NCBI GenBank assembly: GCA_021154985.1
Contig: JAJNQE010000128.1
Span: 1-64,000, forward strand
DNA from: Hydrogenophaga sp.
GTDB lineage: Bacteria; Pseudomonadota; Gammaproteobacteria; Burkholderiales; Burkholderiaceae_C
Reading direction: 5' to 3'
DNA: 64,000 nucleotides
Shown here: one piece after another, positions 11,568 to 20,673 of the stretch
Position numbering within the stretch: the stretch's first letter is position 1
Layout of the letters: every line of letters starts with the position of its first letter
Made by a program: the position numbers and the translations under genes
Notes under the pieces: model-generated
Database searches by the model: none
What the model saw: the letters and a program-made list of their open reading frames with translations, nothing else
What the model was told of the DNA's origin: nothing

Positions 11568-11935
11568 AGCCCCAGGCTGAAGTCTGGCGCCTTGATGCGG
11601 GCGGTGCCTCGGTGGCGGTGCTCACCATCCCCGGCTCGCTGGAACGCCACCGCAGTTTTGACGTGGACGTGACGCTGGTGGTGCGGGTACCGCAGCCCCT
11701 GGCGGGTGCCTGGCATGCCTTGACCGTGGAACTGGATGGGCGGCAGAAATGGAGCCGCCGCATCAACAGCAACAGCCCCGGCCAGACCGACGGGCTGGAC
11801 CACCATTGCCGCATTGAACTGCCCGCAGGCCAGGCGTTGAGGGTGCGTGCGGTGGCGGCTGTGGGCGGCGCGGTGGTGAGCCAGTTGCTGGTGGAAGCGC
11901 GGGAAGAGCTGGACGGTCGGGCGCCTGCAGGCTGA
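11564..11935 (+). CDS. Conserved hypothetical protein
   Basis: A 123-aa soluble, beta-rich protein (VAVLTIPGSLERHRSFDVDVTL, WHALTVELDGRQKWSRRI) with no signal peptide or membrane segment. I do not recognise a family. It is translationally coupled to the cysteine-less glutaredoxin-like gene by an ATGA overlap, which suggests a joint role; nothing else indicates function. Confidence 0.7.
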   Translation: MKPQAEVWRLDAGGASVAVLTIPGSLERHRSFDVDVTLVVRVPQPLAGAWHALTVELDGRQKWSRRINSNSPGQTDGLDHHCRIELPAGQALRVRAVAAVGGAVVSQLLVEAREELDGRAPAG

Positions 11936-12276
11936 GTTACTGAAATGTAATTTTGAAGCTCGGTGTCTCGATAAGAATCTGATTGACGTCTTGCAGGTTG
12001 CAAGAGATGCGGGTCACAAGCCTTGCGTTTTGTCTCGAGGAATTCCTCATGGGCAGCGCCCGCCTCTCCAGTTGTTCGAATGGGGTCTGGCCCACACCTT
12101 CTGATTTCCAAGCCCTCTCCATCTCCAAGGCTTGTTCATACCCACCGCTCGCAAGGGCGGTGGGTTTTTTGTGGGCGCTCGCTCCAGGGGCACAACAACA
12201 TCGGTGGCAGAATCCGCGCTCCCCACGGGCCGGCGCTGTCGCTCACAACCCGGGGTCCCATTCCCTTTCGTTTCCC
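11936..12276 (+). other. 341-bp gap; possible small RNA ending at a strong terminator
   Basis: No convincing coding frame occupies this gap. It contains hairpin TCTTGCA-GGT-TGCAAGA at 11989-12005, the palindrome GAGGAATTCCTC at 12037-12048, hairpin GGGC-AGC-GCCC at 12051-12061 and a perfect intrinsic terminator at 12141-12170. A terminator about 205 bases past the preceding gene could simply end that operon, or could close an independent small RNA. Promoter candidates near 11953-11978 are poor (spacer about 14). A known sRNA family was not recognised. Confidence 0.35.
12141..12170 (+). terminator. Intrinsic terminator
   Basis: The stem CCCACCGC / GCGGTGGG with an eight-base loop is followed directly by six T. 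It lies upstream of the Hsp70-like gene and ends transcripts coming from the left. Confidence 0.88.
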
Positions 12277-13533
12277 ATGACCCCTCCGCTCCACGGCACG
12301 CTCGGTATTGATTTCGGCACGTCCAATTCGGCCATGGCCTGGGCCGATGTGCGGGGCACGGCGCGGTTGATTCCGCTGGAGGGCACGGCGGTCTCCATGC
12401 CCACGGCGGTGTTCTACAACGCGGAAGACAGCACCACGCACTTTGGCCGCGATGCGGTTGCGCAGTACCTCGCCGGCACCGAGGGCCGCTTGATGCGTTC
12501 GCTCAAGAGCCTGCTGGGCAGTCCGCTGCTGCTGGAGACCACGGTGGTCAACCACCAGCAGATCAGTTTTCAGGAGATCGTGGCCACCTTTCTGGCCGCG
12601 CTGCGCGAGCGCGCGGCGCAGACGCTGGGCGCGGCACCCACCCAGGTGGTGATGGGTCGGCCGGTGCACTTTGTGGACGATGACCTGGAGCGCGACGCGC
12701 TGGCGCAAGACTCGCTCTTGCAGGCCGCGCAGGCGGTGGGCTTCCGCCAGGTGTCGTTCCAGCTGGAGCCCATTGCCGCCGCGCTGGACTATGAGCGCCG
12801 CCTGGGCAGCGAGCGCGTGGTGCTGGTGGTCGACCTGGGCGGGGGCACGTCCGACTTCACCGTGGTGCGCCTCGGTCCGCAGCGCATGAAGCTGGCCGAT
12901 CGAGCCGGCGACGTGCTGGCCACCACCGGTGTGCACATCGGCGGCACCGACTTCGACCACAAGCTCAGCCTGGAGCAGGTCATGCCTCTGCTGGGCTACA
13001 AGCACCCGGGGCCGCAGCAGCGCGAGGTGCCCAGCCGCGTGTTCTTTGACCTCTCCACCTGGCACCTGATCCAGTGGCTCTACCAGCCGCGCGCGCTCAG
13101 CCAGGCACAGCAGCTGCGCGTGAACTACAGCAACGTGGCGCTGCACGAGCGGCTGATGAAGGTGCTCAAGCACCGCGACGGCCACCGCATCGCCCACGAG
13201 GTGGAACAGGCCAAGATCCGCTGCTCGGAACAAGACGCCGCCACACAAGTGGACTTGTCTGAGGTTGAACGCGGCCTCACCGCCGACATGCACGCCGACG
13301 CCATGCGCGACCACCTGGGCACGTTGCTCGCGCGCACGGTGGCCTGTGCCCGCGAGTGTGTGCAGCGCGCCGGCCTCACCGACAGCACGCTCGATGCCCT
13401 CTACCTCACGGGGGGCTCGTCGGCCCTGCGACCCTTCCAGCGCGCCCTGCAGGCCGAGTTTCCGGGGGTGACCACGGTCGAAGGTGACCTGTTTGGCGGT
13501 GTGGCCTCGGGGCTGGCGTACAGCAGGGCGTGA
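12277..13533 (+). CDS. Hsp70 family protein, YegD-like
   Basis: A 418-aa ATPase with the Hsp70/actin fold but no substrate-binding domain. Phosphate-1 motif GTLGIDFGTSNSAMAW is at the N terminus, phosphate-2 VVDLGGGTSDFTVV about residue 185, and the adenosine motif LYLTGGSSALRP near 385. Length and layout match E. coli YegD rather than DnaK (about 640 aa). No DnaJ or GrpE partner is nearby. The frame extends upstream, but ATG 12277 is the start that gives the canonical N terminus. Confidence 0.88.
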   Translation: MTPPLHGTLGIDFGTSNSAMAWADVRGTARLIPLEGTAVSMPTAVFYNAEDSTTHFGRDAVAQYLAGTEGRLMRSLKSLLGSPLLLETTVVNHQQISFQEIVATFLAALRERAAQTLGAAPTQVVMGRPVHFVDDDLERDALAQDSLLQAAQAVGFRQVSFQLEPIAAALDYERRLGSERVVLVVDLGGGTSDFTVVRLGPQRMKLADRAGDVLATTGVHIGGTDFDHKLSLEQVMPLLGYKHPGPQQREVPSRVFFDLSTWHLIQWLYQPRALSQAQQLRVNYSNVALHERLMKVLKHRDGHRIAHEVEQAKIRCSEQDAATQVDLSEVERGLTADMHADAMRDHLGTLLARTVACARECVQRAGLTDSTLDALYLTGGSSALRPFQRALQAEFPGVTTVEGDLFGGVASGLAYSRA

Positions 13534-13606
13534 ACTTGCCTGCGAAGATGAATTCCAACCCGCTCAAAACAATGAAGTTCAAGTGGTGAACACAGGAGAT
13601 CGAAGC

Positions 13607-14104
13607 ATGCGCACCGCGTTGTCCCGTCTGGCTGTCTTTTCTGCTGTGGCTGGCCTGTCGGCCTGCGCCGGCTACGCACCGCCCAGCGATCTGGCGGGCC
13701 TCTCCCGCGATGAGGTCGTGGCCCGCATGGGGCCGCCCGACATGCAGCGCCAGGTGGCTGGCGGCAGCCGGCTTGAGTTCCCGCGCGGGCCGTACGGCGT
13801 TCATACCTGGTTTGTGTACCTCGATGCCAATGGCCGCGCCACCCGCTCCGAGCAGGTGCTCACCGAAACCAACTTCCTGCGCATCAACCCTGGCATGAGC
13901 CAGGAAGAAGCCCGCCAGGTGCTGGGCCGCGCGGGCGAGGTGCAGGCGCTGGGCCGCAACCGGGGGCAGGTGTGGAGCTACCGCTACGACAACCCGTTCT
14001 GCCGCTGGTTCCAGGTCGAGATTGCAGAAGACCAGACCGTGCGTTCAGCCGGCTACGGCGAGCCGCCGGAGTGCGCCAAACGGGACGACGCAACGCACCC
14101 CTGA
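13607..14104 (+). CDS. Putative outer-membrane lipoprotein, BamE/SmpA-like repeats
   Basis: A 165-aa protein with a lipobox at the end of the signal peptide (GLSAC, Cys about residue 20). Two similar segments follow, GLSRDEVVARMGPPD and GMSQEEARQVLGRAGEV, resembling the SmpA/BamE-type beta-lactamase-inhibitor fold in which a turn-helix precedes a GxP loop. An ACAGGAGA ribosome-binding site supports ATG 13607. Function is unknown; it is not next to other Bam genes. Confidence 0.78.
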   Translation: MRTALSRLAVFSAVAGLSACAGYAPPSDLAGLSRDEVVARMGPPDMQRQVAGGSRLEFPRGPYGVHTWFVYLDANGRATRSEQVLTETNFLRINPGMSQEEARQVLGRAGEVQALGRNRGQVWSYRYDNPFCRWFQVEIAEDQTVRSAGYGEPPECAKRDDATHP

Positions 14105-14125
14105 TGGCGGTCAGCGGGCAGGGCT

Positions 14126-15505
14126 TCAGCCGCCTGTTTTGCCTTCCGACATCTGGGTCGCGTCGAGCTCGCCAGACGCTGGCTCACCCACGGGGGGAGT
14201 CTCGCCGGTGGCCACACCCGCCTTGATCAAGCCCTCGTGACCCGGCTCCCACAAGTCCCAGCCAGGCGTGCCCAGGGCCCTCTGTACGAAGTCCTCGGGC
14301 ACACCCCGCCTGCGGTAGAAGTTCGCCACAAAATGGTCCGTCGAAGACCACCCTGTGCCGAAGCCCTCGCCCAGGCGGTGGCTGCGGTGAAAGCCGAGGC
14401 TGGACTCGGGTGTCAGCAGTCGCCGCTCACCCGCCACAAACACCAGGGTGCAGGCGCTGGCGCAAGCCCCGATTGCCTGAGTGTTGAGCGCGCGCTGCAG
14501 CGCCAGTTGGGCCATGCCATGGCCCTCGGCCAGCAATCCGCCGGGGCTGGTGATCTCCAGCACGCGCACCTGGGGGTGTTGAGCCAGCGCGCTCATGAGT
14601 GCACGGGTGCTGCCTACCCCCATGTCGCCCACGATCTTCAGGCGCGTCACCTCGCCGCTGTCTGACCGAACCGCTGTGATGGAGACCGCATCGAGCCCCC
14701 TCACATACAACGACCACCAGCCCTGCAACAGCGCGCCCAGACTCGTGGTCACGGCAAAGGCCATCGCCAGCGCGACCACCATGTTGCCCATCAGACCCCC
14801 CACCGCCAGCCACGGCGCCACGCCTTCGCCGACACGGCGCGCACTGCTGCGCACAGCCCCCACGATCCATGCGCCGTTCCACACCAGCGCCCAGGTGGTC
14901 ACACCCACCGCCGCCCACAACCAGAACAGATAGCTGTTCTCCACGTCCCAGGTTTTGCCTTCCAGCCAGTTGGCTGCACCCAGCGCGAGCAAAGCCAGTG
15001 CGAAGCCGGTCACCAAGGTGTTCAGCTGTCCCCAGTGTCCCTGGGTGATGACCCAGAAGCGGGGGTCCAGCTCCAGCTTCCACCAGGGCGTGCCCTCCAC
15101 GCTGCGCACGATCTTCTCCACGTTGGCGGGCAGCACATCCCGGTATCTCGCCATGCCGTCGTGACCCTGGTAGTCCACCCACTGGTGGCGCTTGCGGGCC
15201 GGTGCCAGAACGCTGGTCTCGAGCCACGCCACGAGCTTGAGGATGGGTGTCTGGGTGCTCTTGCGGGTGAGCCATGTGAAGGCACTGGCTTCCAGGTACG
15301 GGCGTGAAGTTGCGTCGGCCAGCCGTACCTGAGCCGGGTGCTTCAGCGCCAGTTCATGGTCTTTGGGCAAGCCCGACATCCACTGGCGCAGGTCGTCCAG
15401 CCGCAGCCAGACGCGGCCTTCTTCATCCTCTGCCAGCTTGATTTGCCGGTGAGCATGGCGCTCGGTCCAGTTGCGAACCACGGCAATGCGCTGCAAACGC
15501 GGCAT
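14126..15505 (-). CDS. Membrane protein with C-terminal ClpP-like periplasmic domain
   Basis: A 459-aa protein. After a soluble N-terminal region of about 165 residues come three or four hydrophobic segments (LVTGFALALLALGAANWL; YLFWLWAAVGVTTWALVW; VGGLMGNMVVALAMAFAVTT). The C-terminal 190 residues look like the ClpP/crotonase-type fold of COG3904-like periplasmic proteins: SPGGLLAEGHGMAQLA, then GACASACTLVFVAGERR with a candidate nucleophilic Ser, then LGFHRSH with a candidate His. Protease activity is an inference. It follows galM on the same strand by 10 bp, possibly as the last gene of that operon. Confidence 0.72.
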   Translation of the reverse strand: MPRLQRIAVVRNWTERHAHRQIKLAEDEEGRVWLRLDDLRQWMSGLPKDHELALKHPAQVRLADATSRPYLEASAFTWLTRKSTQTPILKLVAWLETSVLAPARKRHQWVDYQGHDGMARYRDVLPANVEKIVRSVEGTPWWKLELDPRFWVITQGHWGQLNTLVTGFALALLALGAANWLEGKTWDVENSYLFWLWAAVGVTTWALVWNGAWIVGAVRSSARRVGEGVAPWLAVGGLMGNMVVALAMAFAVTTSLGALLQGWWSLYVRGLDAVSITAVRSDSGEVTRLKIVGDMGVGSTRALMSALAQHPQVRVLEITSPGGLLAEGHGMAQLALQRALNTQAIGACASACTLVFVAGERRLLTPESSLGFHRSHRLGEGFGTGWSSTDHFVANFYRRRGVPEDFVQRALGTPGWDLWEPGHEGLIKAGVATGETPPVGEPASGELDATQMSEGKTGG

Positions 15506-15515
15506 TCGCGTCGCC

Positions 15516-16601
15516 TCAGATCACACCAAACCGGTACACCGTCGTGCCCCGGTATGGGCGCCCGGGTGCGACCAGGTTCTGCGGCAGCGTGGGGCAGTTG
15601 GGCGCGTTGGGAAACCACTGCGGCTCCAGGCACACCGCGCAGCGCGGGCGGTGGCGCACGCCCTGTTTGCCCACGTCGGGCCTCTCACCCACACCCAGCT
15701 GGCCTGCGGTGTAGACCTGCAGCAGGGGCTCGGTGGTCCACACATCGAGCGTGCGGCCGCTGGCCTCGCTGCGCAGTTGCGCGCACAGGCGGGCTTCGGT
15801 GGTGGCGCCGTCCGGGAGGGGGTAGCTCAAATCAATGTCGGGTACCGCGCCCAGCGCTGTTGCGCTCTTCAGGTCGTGCACATGGCCATTCAACAAAACA
15901 CGTTCGCCAGTGGCAATGCCGTCGGCGCCGGTGGCCAGCACATCGGTTGCATGCGGTACCTGCAGCACATGGCCGTTGATGGACTGGCCTTCGGTCACAC
16001 CGTCGAGGTTGAAGTAGATGTGGCTGGTGAAGCTGGCCGGGCCGGGCTCGTCCAGCGCAGTGGCCAGGTGTTCGATGACCAGTGCGTTGTCGTCGTTCAG
16101 CCGGTAGGTGAGTTGCAGATCGAGCGTTCCGGGAAAGCTGTCCTCGGCGGTCAGAAATCGGTGGTGCAACTGCAGCGTTTGTGCGTCGGTCTGCACCGCG
16201 TCAAACGCGCGGTGGCGCGCGCCACGTGGTCCGCCGTGGATGCAGTGGGAACCCGAGTTCGGGGTGAGCCGGTGTTCGCGCCCATCCAGCGTGAAGCGCG
16301 CGCCGCCGATACGACCAGCGTAGCGGCCCACAAAAGCGCCCATGGAAGGGGAGCCGCCGAGCACGGCATCCAGGCTGTCGTAGCCCAGAGCCACGTCGTC
16401 CATCGCCCCGTGCCGGTCGGGCACCATGATCTGCAGCACCTTGGCGCCCAGGTTCGTGATGGCGACTTCCATGCCGCGCGCGTTGCGCAGCAAGAAGAGG
16501 GCGGTGGGTCGACCATCGACCTCGCCTTGAAAGCGGGCCGGGTCGAGCCGGTGAGTGGGTCTGTTGGGGACCATGCCCACCATTGTGGTCCGGGTGTGCA
16601 A
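15516..16601 (-). CDS. galM: Aldose 1-epimerase (mutarotase)
   Basis: A galactose-mutarotase-fold enzyme of up to 361 aa interconverting sugar anomers. Visible family patterns are GAFVGRYAGRIGGARF, NSGSHCIHGGPRG, TSHIYFNLDG with the catalytic His region, and a late acidic LEPQWFPNAPN with the catalytic Glu. The exact start is uncertain; Met codons at 16601, 16583 and 16574 are possible. Being at the end of a uronate gene cluster, it may act on uronates or other aldoses imported by the neighbouring transporter. Confidence 0.88.
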   Translation of the reverse strand: MHTRTTMVGMVPNRPTHRLDPARFQGEVDGRPTALFLLRNARGMEVAITNLGAKVLQIMVPDRHGAMDDVALGYDSLDAVLGGSPSMGAFVGRYAGRIGGARFTLDGREHRLTPNSGSHCIHGGPRGARHRAFDAVQTDAQTLQLHHRFLTAEDSFPGTLDLQLTYRLNDDNALVIEHLATALDEPGPASFTSHIYFNLDGVTEGQSINGHVLQVPHATDVLATGADGIATGERVLLNGHVHDLKSATALGAVPDIDLSYPLPDGATTEARLCAQLRSEASGRTLDVWTTEPLLQVYTAGQLGVGERPDVGKQGVRHRPRCAVCLEPQWFPNAPNCPTLPQNLVAPGRPYRGTTVYRFGVI

Positions 16602-16623
16602 ACCCCCGGTCCAACAGGTGGTA

Positions 16624-17601
16624 TCAGTCCAGCTTGATGTTGGCCTCGGCCACCACCTCGCCCCAGCGCTTGCGCTCGCGCTCGAAGAACGCGTCTTGCT
16701 CGTTCGGCTGCATGGTGATCACCTCGGCGCCCTGGCCGGTGAGGCGGGCGCGCACGTCGGGGCTGCGGATGATCTTGATCAGCTCGGCATTGAGCCGCGC
16801 AATGATGGCCGGCGGCGTGCCGTTGGCCACCAGCACCCCTTGCCAGGTGCCCGATTCAAAACCGGTCACGCCCTGTTCGGCCAGCGTGGGCACGCTGCCC
16901 ACCAGCGGCATGCGCGCTTTCTTGGAGATGCCCAACACCTTCAGACGACCGCTCTGCACATGCGGCAGCGTGGCCAGCATGCCGTTCATGATCACCTGCG
17001 TCTGACCGGCGACGGTGTCGGTCACCGCTTGCGAGCCGCCCTTGTAGGGCACGTAGATCCACTTGGCGTTGGTGGCGCGTTGCACGGCCACCCCGGCCAC
17101 GTGCGGGGCGCTGCCCACGGCGGTCACGGCAAAGTTCAGGTCGGTCGTTTTGGACAGTTCCACCAGTTCCTTGAGGTTGTTGGCCTTCACCGAAGGGTGC
17201 ACCGCCAGCATGTGCGGCGAGTAGGCCAGCATGGTCACACCGCGCAGGTCTTTGCTGGGGTTGAAGGCCAGCTTGGTGTAGACCGACGGGCTGATGGCGA
17301 GCGCACCCACGTCGCACAGCAGCATGGTGTGGCCATCGGGGGTGGACTTGGCCACCAGGTCGGCGCCGATGTTGCCGTTGGCGCCGGCCCGGTTTTCCAC
17401 CACCACGGGTTGGCCCAGGCTCTCCGAGAGCAACTGGCTGATGGCCCGCGCGATGATGTCGGACGAACCGCCCGGTGGGTAGGGCACGATGAGGCGGATC
17501 GGTTTGTTGGGGAAGCTCTGCGCCAGGGCGGGCTGGCCCACGGCGGCGATGGTGGCCGAGGCCACCGAGGCGGCGAGGAGTTGTCTGCGATTCAATGACA
17601 T
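16624..17601 (-). CDS. Bug-family periplasmic solute-binding protein
   Basis: A 325-aa extracytoplasmic binding protein of the tripartite tricarboxylate (TctC/Bug) family, expanded in Burkholderiales. It has an export signal ending in PALAQ after MSLNRRQLLAAS and the family motif PNKPIRLIVPYPPGGSSD, then NIGADLVAKSTPDGHT. No TctA/TctB membrane genes are adjacent, so it must use membrane components elsewhere or act as a sensor. Lying within the uronate cluster it may bind a sugar acid, but the ligand cannot be read from sequence. Confidence 0.92.
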   Translation of the reverse strand: MSLNRRQLLAASVASATIAAVGQPALAQSFPNKPIRLIVPYPPGGSSDIIARAISQLLSESLGQPVVVENRAGANGNIGADLVAKSTPDGHTMLLCDVGALAISPSVYTKLAFNPSKDLRGVTMLAYSPHMLAVHPSVKANNLKELVELSKTTDLNFAVTAVGSAPHVAGVAVQRATNAKWIYVPYKGGSQAVTDTVAGQTQVIMNGMLATLPHVQSGRLKVLGISKKARMPLVGSVPTLAEQGVTGFESGTWQGVLVANGTPPAIIARLNAELIKIIRSPDVRARLTGQGAEVITMQPNEQDAFFERERKRWGEVVAEANIKLD

Positions 17602-17683
17602 GGTGAGTCCCTTGGGGGTTCAGTGAAAAACGCTGCGGGATCGACCGGTGCGCTCGCGCTGCCGGCTTTCCCGCAGCACGGAA

Positions 17684-18970
17684 TCAGCGGCCGAGCACGG
17701 TCTGCGGCAGCCACAGCGAAATGGCGGGGAGGTAGGTCACGGCCATCAGCACGCCGAACAGCGCGACGTAGAAAGGGATCAGCGCCTTGACCACGGTTTC
17801 CATGGGCAGCTTGGCAATGGCGCTGCCCACGAACAGCACACCACCCACGGGCGGCGTGATCAACCCCATGCCGAGGTTGACCATCATGATCATTCCGAAG
17901 TGCACGGGGTCCACACCGATGGCCTTGACCACCGGCAGCAGGATGGGCGTGAGGATCAGGATCAACGGCGCCATGTCCATCAGCGTGCCCAGGGCCAGCA
18001 GCATGATGTTGATCATCATGAGGATCACGTAGCGGTTGTCCGACAGCGTGGTGAGGGCCGTGGTGATCTGCAGCGGGATCTGCATCAGCGTCATGATGTA
18101 GCCGAAGCCCGCAGCGAAGGCGATGAGGATCATCACGATCGCCAGCGTCTTCACCGTCCGGTGCACCAGCTTGGGCAGTTCGCGCCACCGGTAGTCGCGG
18201 TAGACGAACATGGTCACACCGAAGGCCCAGAGCACGGCGATGGAAGCCGACTCGGTGGCGGTGAACACGCCGGAAAGAATGCCGCCGAGGATGATCACCA
18301 TGGTCATCAGACCCCAGAGCGCGTCGGCGCAGATCTTCAGTGCCTGGCGCAGCGGAATCACCTCGCCCTTGGGGTAGTTCTGGCGCTTGGCGATCACCAG
18401 GCACATCACAGCCAGGGTCAAGCCCAGCAGCAGGCCTGGCAACACGCCCGCCAGGAACAGCGCCGCAATGGACACCGAGCCCCCAGCCGCGAGCGAGTAG
18501 ATCACCGCGTTGTGGCTGGGCGGAATCAGGATCGCCTGCACCGAGCCGCTCACCGTCACGGCGGTGGCGAATTCGCGCGGGTAGCCCTTTTTTTCCATTT
18601 CGGGAATCAGCACCGTGCCGACCGAGGCGGTGTCTGCCATGGAGGAGCCCGAGATCGCGCCAAAGAAAGTGGAGGCGAGGATGTTCACCAGCGACAGCCC
18701 GCCCCGGATGAAACCCACGAGCACGTTGGCAAACGCCACCAGCCGACGTGCCATGCCGCCCTCGGCCATGATGGCGCCGGCCAGCACAAAGAAAGGAATG
18801 GCCAGCAGCGAGAACTTGTTGACGCCGCTGCTGATGGCGATCATCACCGCGTCAAGCGGGATCTCGATCCACCACGCGCCGATGAGCGCTGCAATGCCCA
18901 GGGCATAGGCCACCGGTGTGCCAATGAGCATCAGCACGAAGAAACTGCCGAGCAGGATGAGCGCGTCCAT
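17684..18970 (-). CDS. dctM: TRAP transporter large permease (DctM)
   Basis: A 428-aa membrane protein with about 12 hydrophobic segments, forming the sodium-coupled transport channel of a TRAP system. Characteristic patterns include GTPVAYALGIAALIGAWW near the N terminus, FFGAISGSSMADTASVG and PPSHNAVIYSLAAGG. Its start overlaps the stop of the small permease, and dctP lies upstream, giving a complete TRAP system. Context with uronate dehydrogenase suggests uronate import. Confidence 0.95.
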   Translation of the reverse strand: MDALILLGSFFVLMLIGTPVAYALGIAALIGAWWIEIPLDAVMIAISSGVNKFSLLAIPFFVLAGAIMAEGGMARRLVAFANVLVGFIRGGLSLVNILASTFFGAISGSSMADTASVGTVLIPEMEKKGYPREFATAVTVSGSVQAILIPPSHNAVIYSLAAGGSVSIAALFLAGVLPGLLLGLTLAVMCLVIAKRQNYPKGEVIPLRQALKICADALWGLMTMVIILGGILSGVFTATESASIAVLWAFGVTMFVYRDYRWRELPKLVHRTVKTLAIVMILIAFAAGFGYIMTLMQIPLQITTALTTLSDNRYVILMMINIMLLALGTLMDMAPLILILTPILLPVVKAIGVDPVHFGMIMMVNLGMGLITPPVGGVLFVGSAIAKLPMETVVKALIPFYVALFGVLMAVTYLPAISLWLPQTVLGR

Positions 18971-19500
18971 CAGGCAGCTTTCTCTTCAGATTCGGTGATG
19001 AGGTCGAAGCGGACCACGTCGCGCTGGCTCTGGTCACCGAGGAACAAAAACTCCAGCACAAACAGGAACGTGACGAACCCGCCCAGCGGCACCGGCACGT
19101 AGGTCAAACCCACAGGCAGCCAGGGCAACGCCGGAATCGACTGGCCCCACGTGCCCACGCACAGCGAGATACCGTAGAACACCATGAAGGCACTCACCAG
19201 GAGCATGAGCACGCTCACCGCAAAGGCCATGACGCCCCGCACCGCGGGCGGCATGCGCTCGGTGAGCATGACCACCGCAATGTGGGCCCCGGCGCGGTAG
19301 GCCGCTGCCGCACCGAGGAAGGTGAAGATCACCATCAGCAGGATCGAGATCGGCTCGGGCCATTGCGACCCGGTGCCCAGCACATAGCGCGCAAAGATGC
19401 CCCAGGGGATGAAGATCGACATCAGGAAAACGCAGGCCCCGGCCACCCAGATGCAGGCCAGGTAGACGGCGTCGAGCGCGCGGTGGATCGTTTCTGCCAT
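18970..19500 (-). CDS. dctQ: TRAP transporter small permease (DctQ)
   Basis: A 176-aa inner-membrane protein with four transmembrane helices, the usual size and topology for DctQ. WVAGACVFLMSIFIPWGIFARYV-type first segment and the conserved QWPEPISILLMVIFTFLGAAAAYR region are visible. It partners the large permease, whose start it overlaps. A 148-bp gap with hairpins separates it from the binding-protein gene. Confidence 0.92.
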   Translation of the reverse strand: MAETIHRALDAVYLACIWVAGACVFLMSIFIPWGIFARYVLGTGSQWPEPISILLMVIFTFLGAAAAYRAGAHIAVVMLTERMPPAVRGVMAFAVSVLMLLVSAFMVFYGISLCVGTWGQSIPALPWLPVGLTYVPVPLGGFVTFLFVLEFLFLGDQSQRDVVRFDLITESEEKAA

Positions 19501-19578
19501 GGAAGTTGCTCAAGAATTCAAAGGGCTGCGGACGCTGAGATGCGGGTTGGAGAAAGTGCCCCCACACCGAGGGCTCCT

Positions 19579-19602
19579 GTGGATCCGGCTCCGCCGGTCC
19601 AC
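19579..19602 (-). repeat. Inverted repeat between dctP and dctQ
   Basis: The arms GTGGATCCGGC and GCCGGTCCAC pair around a three-base loop with one bulged T. The repeat lies in the 148-bp gap downstream of the binding-protein gene. Such hairpins often stabilise the upstream message or partly terminate, so that more binding protein than permease is made. A second GC-rich inverted stretch follows near 19610-19640. Confidence 0.5.
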
Positions 19603-19648
19603 ATGGCGCGTCCGCCTCCGCGGGAAGCCGCGAAGCGGCAGGGGGCCT

Positions 19649-20626
19649 TTACTTCACGGCTTCAATGCGCTTCATCAGGTCGGCCAGCTGCGCGCCGTAC
19701 TTGGCGCGCACCGGCGCGGTGGCGTCAAAGAAGGGCTTCTGGTCGACGTTGATGAATTCCACGCCAGCGGCCTTGAGCTTGGCGCTGTAGTCCTCCACGC
19801 TCTTGTCCCACAGCGCACGCTGCTCCAGTTGTGCCTCGCGCGCGACCTTCTTCACCAACGCCTGGTCGGCGGGGGTGAGCTTGTCCCAGGTCACCTTGGA
19901 CATCACGAAGATCTCCGGAATGATGAGGTGGTTGGTCTGTGCGTAGTACTTGGCGGGCGTGGTGTAGTGGTTGGCCGTGAAGTAGCTGGGCGGGTTGTTT
20001 TCCGCGCCGTCGATCACGCCGGTCTGCAATGAGGTGAACACCTCGCCATAGGCCATGGAGATGCCGTTGCCGCCCATGGCGTTCATGGTGTCCACGAACA
20101 GCGGGTTGCCCATCATGCGGATCTTCTGACCCTTGAGGTCTGCGGGGCTGCGCACGGGCTTCTTGGTGTAGAGGCTGCGCGAGCCGCCGTCCATCCAGCC
20201 CAGTGCTACCAGCCGCGACGAGCTGTTGGTGACCTTGTTGAGCAGGTCTGCGCCCACCTCGCCGTCGATGACCTTGCGCATGTGGGCCACATCGCGGAAC
20301 ACGAAGGGCATGTTGAACACGTTGACCTCGGGCACGATGGGGCCGATCACCCCCAGCGAGATGCGCGCGATCTGGATCGCGCCCAGCTGTGTCTGCTCCA
20401 CAGCTTCTTTCTCCTCGCCGAGCACAGCACCCGGGAACATCTGCAGCTTGATGCGGCCACTGGTGGCGGCTTCGAGCTTCTTGCCCATGGCCTCCATCGC
20501 CGCCACGGTGGGGTATCCGGCGGGGTGGGTGTCGTGGGCCTTGAGCACCATGTTTTGTGCATGGGCGCTCAGGGGCATCAAGCTGGCCATGGCCAGGCTC
20601 AGGATCAGGCGGCGTGGGATCTTCAT
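19649..20626 (-). CDS. dctP: TRAP transporter substrate-binding protein (DctP)
   Basis: A 325-aa periplasmic binding protein with a Sec signal (LILSLAMASLMPLSAHAQ). The DctP family region runs from KAHDTHPAGYPT to the C terminus. The ligand-clamp area contains GGSRSLYTKKPVRSPADLKG and KIRMMGNPLF, with the Arg that usually salt-bridges a ligand carboxylate, and QTGVIDGAENNPPSYF. Adjacent uronate dehydrogenase and lactonase genes suggest D-glucuronate or D-galacturonate as ligand; this is inference from context. Confidence 0.94.
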   Translation of the reverse strand: MKIPRRLILSLAMASLMPLSAHAQNMVLKAHDTHPAGYPTVAAMEAMGKKLEAATSGRIKLQMFPGAVLGEEKEAVEQTQLGAIQIARISLGVIGPIVPEVNVFNMPFVFRDVAHMRKVIDGEVGADLLNKVTNSSSRLVALGWMDGGSRSLYTKKPVRSPADLKGQKIRMMGNPLFVDTMNAMGGNGISMAYGEVFTSLQTGVIDGAENNPPSYFTANHYTTPAKYYAQTNHLIIPEIFVMSKVTWDKLTPADQALVKKVAREAQLEQRALWDKSVEDYSAKLKAAGVEFINVDQKPFFDATAPVRAKYGAQLADLMKRIEAVK

Positions 20627-20673
20627 GGTGTCTCCGTTGGGTTGATGTGGCGAGGTGAACGGTGCTGCCTGCG

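Noticed and set aside
11937..12128. Minus-strand frame of 63 codons in the gap
   Set aside because: No ribosome-binding site, no family resemblance, and it crosses hairpins.
11940..12170. 6S RNA or tmRNA
   Set aside because: The hairpin order and lack of known conserved core do not fit either RNA.
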